A DNA stretch of 64,000 bases from Orthonyx spaldingii (taxonomy: Eukaryota; Chordata; Aves; Passeriformes; Orthonychidae): contig VZTJ01005214.1 of the NCBI GenBank assembly GCA_013397795.1, forward strand, positions 62,001 to 126,000, written 5' to 3'. The notes below the pieces were generated by a model. The model ran no database searches, was not told the origin of the DNA, and worked only from the letters and a program-made list of their open reading frames with translations. Both the position numbers and the translations under genes were made by a program. Every line of letters begins with the position of its first letter. Within the stretch, counting starts at the first letter, position 1. Shown here piece by piece: positions 14,201-26,400 of the stretch.

Positions 14201-15583
14201 TCTGAACGGTGTTTGTTTTTGCTTGATGAAATTCTGTCTTAGATTTTTTAGTGATTATGCTATATTGTGTTCTGCCAGGCTTTGAAACGAGATCAAATTG
14301 CTTTTCCCTCAACATTCACTTACAAAACATATGTCGGCCAAATCTTGAAGTTCCTACTTGTGTACCGGTCACCCACCGAAAGTCAATGGGACCTTTGACT
14401 GAGTAAGCACTGTGTGAAAACCAAGTGTGAAGGTGGGGGGCATTTCTTGGCTGCAGAATAATAGCTTGCAGCAGCAAATACTTTATTTTCTCTGAAAGAT
14501 GTAAATGGGTACACTGATGTTGCCTTTGATGAGATATTTTTAAGACAAGGCTTACCCAGCCCATGGTAGAAGTGGGCACTAGAGATGAACACTGTTCTCC
14601 AGTTTGGCAAAATGTTTATTTTTTTAAAGTTTATTTCAGTCTAAACCAAACTAAAACCCAAATTCAGTGTTATTTCCAGTGATTTGTAGAACCTGCTCAC
14701 CAAAACTGACAACTTCTGCTATTTTTGCTGACAATCCAGCTGTGAACTTGGTAAGAGAATCCATTTCACTGAGCAGTAGTGGAAATCTGGTCTCAGATGC
14801 ATCAAGAATGCATGTTTGGGCAAGTCTTTAAGCTGGAAGGATGTAATACATAGCACTTTCTGCGCAGTTAGCTGGTATTTTTAAATTAAGCTCTTGTAAG
14901 AGAGACATCCACTAATTTCTAATAGACACAGTCCAGATCACATCCCAACATTTTCACTTTTCATATAGTACAAAGCTGAATAAGAACTTTGAAATTCTGA
15001 CCCTTTGTGAAGGTGTTTGCAGTGCTGTCCCTTGGATTTTACAATCAAAGAGCACTTAAGGAGTTGCCATAGAACCAGATTTCTATCAGAACCAGTTCTC
15101 TTTTTCATAACCAGGCAGACTTGACCACACAGTAAGGACGAAACTCATTGCTGAGAAAATAAATAGCACATGACTATTTAGATCCTTGAAAAACAAACTC
15201 AGTGGTCTTTGCCCTGCTCTGTTGAGGAGGAAGAATAGTACATTTTCTTTCCTATTCCAAATATTTAGTAGATCTTTACACACAGCAGTCACTGTCCTAC
15301 TGCCTATATTAATTGAAGCAAACAGGGCTGATTTTATGTTCATGTGCCTTATATGACTGCTGTGATGCCAGTGAAGTTCACATCAGTATTAAGCTGGTGT
15401 GTTAATGGACTTAAGTCTAGATGCTGTAATCACTTAGAAGATATTGGAGTCTTTAAAATTGCAATACCTGCTGTTAACAGTAATTTAATAATTATAGAAG
15501 GTAAGTTTATTTGTGTATAATTTTTTAGATTTTTCAGTTGAGTCTAGGAAAATGAGCCCTGATTTCTTGCAGAAAAGAGGATT

Positions 15584-15614
15584 TTGTGTATGTGTGTATG
15601 TCTGTGTGTGTCCC
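15584..15614. repeat. TG-rich microsatellite
   Basis: Imperfect TG/TATG repeat ('tgtgtatgtgtgtatg' then 'tctgtgtgtgtcc'). It is short and interrupted, so probably an old microsatellite. Confidence 0.8.
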
Positions 15615-15743
15615 TGACACCTTTTGAATTAATTGGCTGACTTCCACCAGATTTGTCGGAGGAGTATAGATGTCTAAGATAAGTAAGCCTCTGAAAGCAG
15701 ATGGCTAGGTGAAAGAAAATTTTGTTGTGAGGACCTGACAGTA

Positions 15744-15876
15744 GGGAAAAGAGCAGAACCAGAGTGCACTTTATTGGACATGAGAGAATCCAGATGGGGG
15801 AAAAACCCTTACAGATGTCTCAGTTGCAAAAAAATTTTTGATATCAACGTCACTCATCCATGAGACACAAATCTAA
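15744..15876 (+). pseudogene. C2H2 zinc-finger gene fragment, broken
   Basis: A decayed stretch of a tandem C2H2 zinc-finger gene. From 15758 one frame reads TRVHFIGHERIQMGEKP, which aligns with the end of a finger plus the conserved linker (family pattern HLIRHQRIHTGEKP). An extra base at 15809 shifts the frame, and the next frame (15810-15842) reads YRCLSCKKIFD, the start of the following finger with its C-x2-C pair and the conserved K-x-F. After another one-base shift, 15844-15873 reads STSLIHETQI, matching the SSLIRHQRI helix region, then a stop follows. One zinc-binding histidine has become glutamine and another has been lost with its neighbours. Two frameshifts, lost ligands and only about 1.3 fingers make this a pseudogene fragment. 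Upstream, GGG-AAA near 15744 may be the remains of the preceding finger's GK. It could be a retrocopy piece or the last trace of a lost ZNF locus; I cannot tell which. Confidence 0.78.
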
Positions 15877-16119
15877 AGGAAACTGATTTCACTGATCTTG
15901 GTGCTTTTGTTTCTTCAGTACACCTAGTTTTGCATTCAAGCATTGGGATAAGAATAAGAAAATACCCTTCTCTGGAAAAGAACTAAACAACTTAAACATA
16001 TTAGTGAGTATGGGTCCTTTTAAAAAGAGCAGTGTTCTCTATGAACAGACAACTGAAACAGGTTCTGAATAACCTGGATCCAATAACAGTGTGCTGGGGG
16101 ATAGTGGGTAAATATCTTC

Positions 16120-16220
16120 TGTTCTTCCATTCTTGGGGCCATTATCTGTTTTAAAAACAGGGTTAATGATACTTAAGTGGCTTGGAAAGTGTTTTGACCA
16201 CTGCAAAGAAATGATCCCTG
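16120..16220 (+). mobile_element. possible MIR-like CORE-SINE tail
   Basis: The order of the blocks 'ccattatctgttttaaaaac', 'agggttaatgatacttaa' and 'ggaaagtgttttgaccactg' resembles the core-to-tail part of amniote MIR-like SINEs (atctgtaaaatggggataataatactta ... gtaaagtgctttgagat). It is degraded and the assignment is tentative. Confidence 0.4.
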
Positions 16221-19200
16221 AGACAGGTGTCATTAAAAGCTCCATGTACTTTCAACTCCAGTTTTTTATTACTGTGGCATTAGAATGTAATGTTTGAGTT
16301 ACACATTTTCTTCATATAATATCAGTTAAAGAGTGGTCATTTTAATTGATGCTAAAACCCGAGTAGTCACAAAAAGAGTGAGCTTGTCATAATGCTCGCC
16401 TTTGTATTACTTTGTGAACAATAAATTCAAAAGATACCATATATACCGTGCAAGGCATAAGAAACATTTTGGTCTAGCTGTTAAGCAAGTGAAGTTTGGA
16501 TATGTTGCTGATCTATATGATCCTGTAGAGTGGATGAAAGTGGCTGTATGGTCTTATATACAGGAGAGTTTTTGAGCTTCACTACACTTCTGCTAACTGG
16601 ATACATATTGCTAAAAGGCATATGAGATATTTCTGTCAGATATTAAAATATAGGGAGGCTTGAGGCTCTACGTTTTATGTCTCTCCAAATCAGTCTAATA
16701 ATTTCTTTTGTTTGAATAAAAAGTTTGAGGAAAATTTTTTCCAGAGGTAATATTTCTGGAAGCTTTTAAGAAACACATAAAGCTTTGATGACGTCATTAA
16801 AAGCATTAAAGATGTGTTTGAGTAAGGGTTTCTGGAAAGGTTTAAACCCTGCAATCCTCTATTCAGCTGTAGAGCAAGAGTTGTTGGATGGCTCTGTTGA
16901 TTCTCCATGTCACTTGAACGTGAAGAGTTTTATACCATAGTCAGAACCCAAACATAATTTCCTCTGGACCTAAAGCTCAGATGTTATATGGCATAAGAGG
17001 GTTAGGACTGAATATACTCTGAAAGATGTACCATGGCTCTTCCCCAGCTCTGGTGAGGAGGACACAATGGCTTGAGGTACAAAATATGCAATTTTCTGTG
17101 TAAGAAAATTTACTTTTTTCTTAGTATAGGAAAATCATTCTAACATGTTCTGTAAACAAATTAATCAAATACTGGCCAGATTCCCCCCAAATTCACATGG
17201 CTACATTAAGGTCAACTGGGGCCCAATTAACTTGTGTTTGCTTCCCAGGGTCATCTGATCTTGGCACTTTTCATCATTCCAATAAAATTGGGTTTGATTT
17301 CTGGTGCACAGAGAACAGCTGTGATTCCAGGTCTTCAGCTTTGTCTAATTCCAAGGAGCAGTGTGCAAACAAACTAATCATCTGAGATCTTAGCAATGAG
17401 CATGGGGAAGTGTGAGTTATGCGCATCAGTAACTTGTGCAAGGGAACTAATTAGGAGCAGATGCTTAAATTTTCCTAATGTTTATATGAGGAGAACAAAT
17501 TGCCCGCTGGCAGAAATAGCTATCTGTAAAAATGGTGTTCCAGCCTCATAATTTTAAATGTTCTTCTTGTATTCTTAATTTGCATGTACAAAATAAATTG
17601 CAGCTAGAGATATTCAATCAGCAATGGGTCTGAGTGCTTAAGGTCTGGACCATGTCACCCAGCAGTTCTATGAGGCCATTACAGATTCTGCTGAGGATTT
17701 GGTGCCTGTGAACCACTGTTAGTAAAAAAATTGTATGTATTTCCTCTAAAGATAGCATTCACAGAGCATCTTACAAGATCAACAAAAGTAAGAAATGTTA
17801 GTCTTCTCTGAGTCCCTAGAAAAGCCGTCAGAATTTTCTGGCAAATAAATGCTTTCCTCTCCTTTTTTCTGTTCCACTAGACAGGAGAAAATAAACGAGT
17901 CATTAAAACATTGGTGTCATGCAAGGGAGTAATGTTCTCAAGGTATGAAAACAGATCCCCTCCCCTTTGCAGAGTCCAACCTCTTTTAAAAACAACGAAT
18001 ACTAAAGTGTTTAGGGATCCCTTTGTATAAAACATGCATGTTCCACACAGTGAAAGACCTGCCCATTCCCACAGGTGTCAGCTGGGACATAAAAGCTTGT
18101 TTTGGCTGCACTCACCAAGTCCTCCTGCTGTGGGCTAGAACGCTTCCCTGCCCCACCTGTGTGCTGCACTGATTGATTGAAAACCAGACCACAGACCATA
18201 GCCTGGAGAAGCAATTACTTGTCTCTCAAAATCAGTCTACTGTAGCTTGAAACTGACTTTCCAGAAGGCCCAGGAGGGGCGTTATGGTAGCACTGGGGTA
18301 GTTATTGGGAAGGTTATCCTCTGGGGAAGCCTTGACCCCACCAACCAAGCAGCATGGGAGTGCTTGACTGCCAGCTGTTGCCTGCCAAAGACTAAACCAG
18401 TTGTCTTTAGCTCACTGTATTACTGCAGCACTGCTGAACTTGCAAGGCAGGCATTGAGTTTGACTTGTATATCACAGGCCACTCCATTTTGAAAAGCTAC
18501 TCCTGGATGGAGTTCAGTAAGGTGTGCTAGCAAAAAGTGTTTCCTCCAGCGTGGACTTCAGCAATGATCTGAGTGCTCCAAGACATGGAGACATCCTCTA
18601 ATTTTGTAGGTAATTTTCTTCAACATCTAAGGACAGACATGGATTTTTTTAAAAAGGAAAAAAGTATGGCTGCATTTCTAACTGGATTTTTTTAATGTTT
18701 GATTTGTCAGCTGTTGGTTTGTGTTACTGTTATCTTTGCTAGATTAAAAGAATCTGTCAGTGACTAATATATCCTAATGTATTCTCTATTTGAGGATATT
18801 CAGGCACCAAAACCAAATCACCACTAAATGTTCTTTTTGAAAAGCTGACTATGTGTACTTCTTTCAATGCCTTGCTGCAGGAGAATATTTACTGATGACA
18901 TGTTGGTGGCTGCAGCCTGTGGACTTCTCCTTCTCTTGATATCTCTTAAGACCTGTTTTCTCCAGACCTTAAGCCATTTCTGTGGTTCCTTTTTGTTTCC
19001 TTCCTAAATCTATCAATATTTACTGAAAGACACCCAAATTTGTAGCATGCAGCTATTGCAGATACAGGGAAAATAATTTCTGTCCTGTCTCACATCTCCT
19101 CCAGCTGCACTTTGAGACACGGCATTTGCTCTATTTTGTCAGAGGAGCGTGCTTGGAACTTAGGCTGTGTTGTCTGCTCTGACTGTATAGTTCTTCAGTA

Positions 19201-21614
19201 AAGTCCCTGCTTTCCTCTTGCATTTTTTTATTGCTCTGCTTGCCTGCCTTCTTCCAATCTGTGGAACAAGTCTAAGATTTCCAGGGTCTCAGGAGATGCC
19301 TGTCACTCAGTTCTCAAATAATTACTTTCCCCCTATACATCTTTATTATCTCTATTCATCTCTGTTTTGTTTAAATGGTCCCACCATAACAATTGATCCA
19401 GTTTTCCGTGTCTTTATTTTCAGATCTTTAAGGAAAGTGCTTAGTAATGTCCAGGCCAATATCAGTGGGACAGCTATCCCCTGCCTCTGTCATACCTAGG
19501 CTGTTATTCCTCTGATGTTAACAACTTTCCGAGAGGCAATTCTCCATTTCTCCAGCCTTTTGAAATGTGGTTTTATGATGCTAAAGTACATGAGGGTCCC
19601 ATTGTACCAGACTTTCCTTTAAGAAGAAGGCTGGTCCCCAAGGATCTTGCAATAAGATGTACAAGAGTTCTGAAAGCACTTGCCTACATTACCCCCAGAG
19701 AGTTCAAGACCTTGGTTTCCTGGGCAGACACTGCCATCTGCAACATTGAGGAGATGACTCCTTCTATTTGTCTGACCTTTGGCTGCAGCTGTCAAAGAGT
19801 TACACTGGGCAGTCTGCACGACTCAGAGCATCCCCAGACAGCACCAGAAATGCTGCCAACCCCGGTGGGGACTGTGCTGTTCTGGGAGCCTGCCAGGAGC
19901 ACTGAGGTGAGCCCACAGAAAGCAAGCAGGGCACTGCTCTCCTGTGGCTCACAGGGCTGCTGTGGGTGCTTTCCCTGGGGGTTAGAGCAGTGCTTTTCCA
20001 TTGATGCTGACTGAGGAATAATGCAATGCACACCATCTCTGCATTTAAATAGTATCTCTAGTTACTCTTTTTCATGTAATTTTTTTCTCCTTCATTTTCA
20101 GATTTGATGTTGATTTTCTTGGGATGTGTTGCCACTGGGCTTCCAGGGATATGGATCAGGCCCTTAATTGCTCCTCTCATACTTAACTCTTCTACAGCTG
20201 AAGTGAAGATTTTCAAAGCCCCCAAAGAAATCTAATTGCTCATTTCTCAAATAATTAAATTTTGCCTAAGCAATTTTGACATTTTATTCTGAAGCACTTT
20301 TATTTTTCTCAGGAGCAAAGCTAGGAGGCAGATTTCAGAAGATAAGAAGTGTCACACATATATTGAGTCTAAACCAGAGGGTCTTATCCCAGGGCTCAAT
20401 CTAAACCAATCTTTCTCCTCTGCCATTCTTCAAAGATTCTTTTACCCAGGAGGGACTTCACAGAAATCAATGGAATTGTACTGGGATATTCAGAAAAAAT
20501 TATTTCTAGCAGGGAGGATTATCAAATTTTGGAATGATTTGCTAGTTGATGTAGGAACTTGTGAACTCTCAGTCCCCCAAAGTGCTGGACTTGAAAGCAG
20601 GTACCTTGCATTACATGTACCCTGCATCAGCCACATGTAGGTGAGTTGAAAGTGGAAATCTCTCTGGAAAAACTCATGCCCAGCTTCAAGCAGTTGAGAA
20701 CAGACATAAAATCCTATGTCTTAAAATCTCTGGATAACAGTCAGTAGCATGGATAGAGATAGTCACAAACAGAATTTTGAGTGAAAGACAGGGACAGGAT
20801 GTATAACTTTTCCACTGTGTTAATAGACTCTCTAAAATAAAGGTGCAAGTTGTACCAGCACATCCCAATAACTTCCAGTCATGTCCTATCAGCCTGGGAA
20901 AGCTCTGCTTTGCAGGCATTAAGTTGGATTCTCTCAGCTGTCTATCCTAATTTTCAGCATTTTTTTTTACCATTTCAGGACATTGTGGTTCAGTTTTGTC
21001 ACATGTTCCTATTATTGTTTTAGGCACAGGCAAGAGTTGGCTGTCTAAGGGTTTTCTGACCTCTGTAAATACAGACATGGATAAAGAGTGCTGGTTACTG
21101 AAAAGGCCAAGAGGACGAAGACAAGTCAGGGTTCATAAGCTGGTAGAGTTTAAAGAGCCCATATGTGGGGTTTATGGAACCATGTTTTTCAGTTTTAAAA
21201 GATTTTTATTAAGTTTTCACAAAATACAAATGAAAAGTCATAAACAAAACCCAGGATTCTGCTCAGAGTTACCCTGAAATAAATCTGTAGTAACTGCCTT
21301 GGAGTCAAGCAATGACTCCAGCTTTATGTTGCTGGGGCTAAAAGGGGAGCCTGACCCCATGAGTATTTTCAAACGTGCAGTTAAAAAGTATGCAATGTTC
21401 TCTTAATAATTTAGACTAAGAAATTTACAGGCTGGCGTTCACTAAGGATTGAGTTTAACCAGCGATGTTTTGATTTAAATGCTCTTTTGGATCCACATGT
21501 CATAAGAATGGAATGTGTCCAGTGACCCACGCAGACTTTCCTGTGCCTGTTATCAGCGTCACAGCTTGTGGTCCCCAGGCAGCAGGAACCTGTCCTCGTG
21601 ACACCTCAGTCAAA
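16221..21614. other. unannotated non-coding DNA
   Basis: No supported gene. A GC-richer patch at about 19600-20010 holds a 149-codon frame on + and overlapping frames on -. None has a recognisable domain, and the frames on both strands argue against coding. Confidence 0.5.
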
Positions 21615-21705
21615 GAGGAAATCATTATATTCTCTGGAGAAACTGAGGTACATGGTGATGAGAGACTTCCTCAAAGGCACAAAGGGCAGCCTGTTTTAGG
21701 GTGAG
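21615..21705 (-). mobile_element. possible MIR-like CORE-SINE core
   Basis: The blocks 'ggagaaactgaggtacatgg' and 'gacttcctcaaaggcacaaa' follow the antisense MIR core (gaggaaactgaggcacagag ... gacttgcccaaggtcacac) with matching spacing. Only the core is recognisable. Confidence 0.45.
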
Positions 21706-21715
21706 GGTAAAACTC

Positions 21716-23360
21716 TTATTGACTTCACCGTATTCAAGATTTCCCCAAGGTCCATCGAGGTCTCAGGGAAGTGTTGAGTTGGAGAGGAATCATCAGGGCA
21801 GCTACAGTCAAGATGTCAGGTCAGGATTTTTCAGTTGAATTCAAAGGAGCACTGAAAAACCTGGGTTCTTTTTGCCTTTCCACCTCTGTCTGTTCCACTT
21901 TAGGAAGGGGTCTGTGTAAGCTGTGGCATGGCCTGGCATGGACTACCTTGGCTGATAACACCACTGCATTTACAGGCCAGAAACTGACCTTTTTTTGTCC
22001 TCACTGATCTGGATTTGGTTAGCATTATTAGAGTTTGTTTCCCTTACTTCAAAATTGCATAAACACCATCTTCTCTTGAATCCTTGCAGTCTTTTCTTTG
22101 ACACCAAAGGGATCTACAGTATATTGAGGAGGGTGAGTCTCCCCACGGAGTTAAATTACACATAGAAACTGAACTCCTGTCCCTCTTGCAATGAAGGGAA
22201 GTCTTGGCAGCCAGGCAGGGATTTCACCCAGACACCAGCCCTTTCTTCTGAGCGCTCTGCTCTGCAGGATGTATTCTTTCCATTACAGCCTCACTCCAGG
22301 ACTCCACACGGGCACTGTGAGAAAACCACTGTTGTCTCTTACATCAGATTTAGGGTCTGCAGTGCTCAAGCCATGAAAGCTCCACAGAGGCTGGGCAGTC
22401 AAATCCACGGAAATCAAATGAGAATTTGAGTAAAGCCCCTGGTTAATAAGTCTTTCCCAAGTCCAATAAACATAACTGGAAATAAATTGCATCCATACAT
22501 TTCACAGTTTGATTTACATTAAAAAGAAAACACAAGAAAGGCCTGCCATTGACAAGTTCAAACAATGCAAAATTCTGCACAGTTTGTGTTTATCCAACTG
22601 TAATTTATAGCTCAAATATTCCATTGAGATAAAAATAAATCAATAATAGTACACTACTTGTGATTTATCTTGGAGTCATTAGAAAAAACAGATGATTGTT
22701 TTCCTATGCTGGTAGTGTGGGTCTATCATAAAAGCCATCACATGTACAACATTATGCTGGTCAAGGCCCCAGCAAAATGCCTTCTGACAAAGGGCCTCTT
22801 TTCACAGTTCAGACAGCTTTGCTTCTGTTCAAGCCTCAACCTTGCCAAGTTCCTCATATGCTCAGTGTCTGAAATAAGACCATCACTCAGCTCTAGATTT
22901 AATCTCTGGATGGATTTTTGACTAAAGGGCTTCAATCATCAGGCCCTTTAGTACCAGCATTGTGCCAAGGAGGTGGGTTTGGAAGCAGTGGAAGAGCACA
23001 TCTGTGCACCCTCTGCCTGCTGACAGGAACGGGGATTCAGAGCTGGTAGCATTGTTATTCAATAAATGCTATTGGATGCAGAAGAGAAAGGAATTCTCCC
23101 CCAGTCCCTATGGCTCCTATGGCTCTTGGCAGCATTTCTGAGGTGAGTGAGTCATTAGCAGCTGCTCGGGAAGGGAGGGAAGGCTGCGCAGCAGCATGCC
23201 ATGGCTTCCAGCTGGGCTCCTCCACCCTTCCAGGAGTTCAAGTGGTTTTTTTTTAACCCAAGTGTCCAAGGTTTTAGAAGAAACCTTGGTTCTCCAGATT
23301 GTGTGTTGTCTTTGGGCTTGGCTTAAGTGAGGAGACTTATTTAATATTTGCCAGAATAGC
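21716..23360. other. unannotated non-coding DNA
   Basis: No gene or repeat family recognised apart from the inverted repeat listed separately. The segment 22490-22690 is AT-rich with several ATTA-type cores and looks like ordinary or possibly conserved non-coding DNA. Confidence 0.5.
22921..22952. repeat. perfect 10-bp inverted repeat
   Basis: Arms actaaagggc (22921-22930) and gcccctttagt-type complement (22943-22952, read gccctttagt) are exact reverse complements around a 12-base loop. The stem is too short for a microRNA precursor. No element ends are visible beyond it. Confidence 0.85.
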
Positions 23361-23480
23361 GATTATTAGAGTTATAGAAGACCTCTGGAGATCATGTAGT
23401 CCAACTCCCTGCTAAAGCAGGTAAGTCCTGAAGAACTCCAGGGATAGTGATTCCAGGGCCTCTCTGGGCTCCCCTCCAGA
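23361..23480 (-). mobile_element. CR1 LINE 3'-end fragment, antisense
   Basis: A minus-strand CR1 tail. On + it reads 'gacctctggagatcatgtag', 'tccaactccctgctaaagca' and then 'ggcctctctgggctcc', matching the antisense avian CR1 3' end (ggacctctggagatcatctagtccaac...cctgctaaagcaggt ... cctctctgggcagcc). The stretch between these blocks is shortened and rearranged and the terminal octamer repeats are worn away. This is an old, 5'-truncated copy. Confidence 0.85.
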
Positions 23481-26400
23481 GCTTTTCCTCTGGGCTACTC
23501 CTGCAACAGGGTCCAGACACAGATGGATGTACACACCTGCTATGACTGGGAGAAGAGAAAGAGAATAAAAGCTGTGTTTGTTCACCTTAATGTGGCAAGC
23601 TCTGGCCTTCTAGGAGGTTGGCAGCCCTCTCCTGCCCCTCAGCCTGGTATGGATATTGTCCCATTTTTATGGATAGGGAGGCAAGAATTCACTGGGAAAT
23701 CACTTCGGACCCACTGTCTGTAGCAATAGTCAGCTTTATCAGATCTGACTTGGAGCCAGAATTACTTTAGGTCGTTCCAGCTAGGGCCAGATCTTTGCTG
23801 CACATACCATTTTCCACCAGGATCAAGATATTGGCCCTGATGTCCCTGCTGGGATTCCCATACCCTTGGCTCTCAACATTAGCTCCCAGAGCACCTTAAC
23901 AGCATGTCAAGTTGTCAAGGCACAAGGATGCTATTAACATAGAATCCAACTAAATTTTATGCATCAAAACACTTCCTGCTATGTAGTTGGGTAAGCACCT
24001 TTCAAAAACCACTGCACATCTGCACCTCTCACACTCATCTGATGTGTCCATCACCCTGACCTCTGCGTGGTTTCCAAACGTGAGCAGCTTTTCCCTGGGT
24101 GGTTCTTGGTATCTGCCACGGTACTCCTCTGCTTTTGTTGTGGCCATGGCATCCCCCATCACCTCTCCCTTCCTGAGAGCCTTTCAGCATAGGAATTGGG
24201 CAGGATTTCCTGCTGCCTTTCAGCCCATTCAGAGCTTTGAGGGTGTGAGAAAGCCGCTTTCTTCTAAGTGCTTGTCCCCATGCCAGTCAAAGCCCTGGGG
24301 ACAGGGCTGGCACTCGGCTGCCTCCAGCATTCACACCTCTGCACTGGGTCTGCACACCCTCATGGCCACTGCAGGAATGGTCTGTACCTGCAAGTAAACA
24401 GGGTGACCCCCACCCTGGACATGATTTACCCCCTGCCCAAGGCACTACTTTATAGTCAGACACTCACCGACAATTTGTTCACTGCCTTTTTCCCCCTCCT
24501 TACAGTTTAATTCTCCTCAAAGCTCATTACAAGGGCTTGTACCTGGGTTTTGGCATGAAAACCCTTTTTCTCTAAGGCACTGGAAAATGCATTCCTCCAC
24601 CTCTGTCTCTCAGTCAAGACAGGCAGTACCTGTTATTTGAGTCTGGCACCAAAGTGGACAACAGGATTCTGAAGTTTGATAAAATTCTCCCCAGCCCTGG
24701 CAGCTCAGCCTGGTATTTCAGAGTGGGGCTGGGCTTTTTCTGCTTCACACACTGCCAGCAGCAACAGCAATTTTGAACTTCTTTTTCAAGGAATTCTGCA
24801 TGTGAGCCCATATGAAACAGCCCTTGCTTGTTATTACCACATCCTGCTTCTGAGGGGCAATTTGTCTAGAATTATAACTACCCTAGTAAAAGTTGTGACT
24901 TTCTCCCAGTAAATATGTGGACAAACAAAGTTAAATTTGTCTGTGATGCGGTTTTGTAACACAGCTCTGTTTACAAGTGCTGTCTTGTTGATACCAGCAC
25001 ACTAATACTGAGCTGAAGTTGGATGGGTTTTGTGGAAATCATTCGGGGGTGTCCTTCAGAGAGAGAGCATTGTCTGAGTAGGGATGGAGCCGCCCAGGCT
25101 CACCACCAGGCTGGTCACATCAGCAGCTCCCTGGTGCTTTCTGCCCCACCCCTGCAGGCAGCTCCTTCAGATCGGCAGTTCTCATTTCTCTTCCCCTATT
25201 TTCCTCCAATATTGTTGACATATTTCAGATTCCCCTACAGTGTGGGAAAAGGGAACCTGGGCCCTTGTTCAAGTCAGCTTAATCCAGGCCCTGCAGGCAA
25301 GGAAGGTGCCTCCAGCTAAGGTCACTAGGTGGGATAGGCTAACCCAAACTTGCTTTCTTCTTTTTCTGCCCCAAACCATCACATAATTACCTATACTGTG
25401 ATCATAGGACTTTTAATTAACCAGTATTTGGTAAGGATCTTTGAAAGTTACAAAGTTTATTAATAAACTATGAACCTGGATTCTTATCCAAACTTCTTCT
25501 AAAGCTGAATGTCGAACCTTTGCTTTAACTGGGCTTGTTTGCCTGATACCAAATTCATGACAGATAGCAAGAGTTTGCCATTGACAAGGACTGTGCATTG
25601 TGCCTTTTCTCAGCAGACTAATAATTAGGTACTACATTGAAATGTAATCATAGTTCTACTGAAGTTTGTAGGACTTGAAGGTGTATGCTGTGCACTTCAG
25701 GCACATTTCTTACCAAACCGAAATCCAAACCCAATCTTGTCAAGTGAATAACTTACTTAACGTATTTAATTTGTTTCTTGTTTCTGTCCCTGTTTCCTTT
25801 GAAGAATTAATTTTCTTTATTTACTCTTGCTCTTCTTGCTGTATGGTATCCCTTAATTTCAGATGCTGCCTTGCTGCATGGACTTTATCCATCTCCTCCA
25901 CAATTCATTCCTCTTCCACCTTCAACCCTCTTCAATTCCAGCGCTGCTCCTTGTAGTTCATCTTTTGTTCAAGAATTAGCAGCATCTACATTTTGTGCTA
26001 TTAAGTGCAGTCAGCTTAGGCTTGCTTGGGAGCTGGGAATTTGAAGAAATGCTGTTGTTGGAACAAAATGTTTACAGTACTTTTCTGGAGTTCCCCTTTA
26101 TCTAGAGTCTGTCCAACTGCTTAATCCAGCTGTGGTCAAAGATTTAATGACATAATTAACTCTGACTATTGCGGATAATTCCTGCTCTGTAAATTTCATC
26201 TGATTACCCTAAAGAGTTTTACCTACATAAACTTCATAGCAGCACTTTTTGATGGGTTAGAGGTTATTCACTGTGGTGCAGCAATGTGGCCACTTTTGGT
26301 GAGGAGCACAGCAGCTGGATAAATGTATTTGGCAGTCAGTCACTGGAAACACAGGACATGGATCTAACCAAGCCATAACAGAGACTTTAAAGAGGCAAAG

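Larger units (their letters stand above)
6636..15743. other. unannotated non-coding DNA
   Basis: About 9 kb in which I recognise no gene or repeat family beyond short simple repeats. The longest frames (9330-9794 on -, 10746-11162 on +) have no recognisable domain, no splice-site framing and no homology that I can recall. A T-rich run lies near 11920. Confidence 0.5.

Noticed and set aside
19565..20014. 149-codon plus-strand frame
   Set aside because: Open on both strands in a GC-rich patch, with no recognisable motif.
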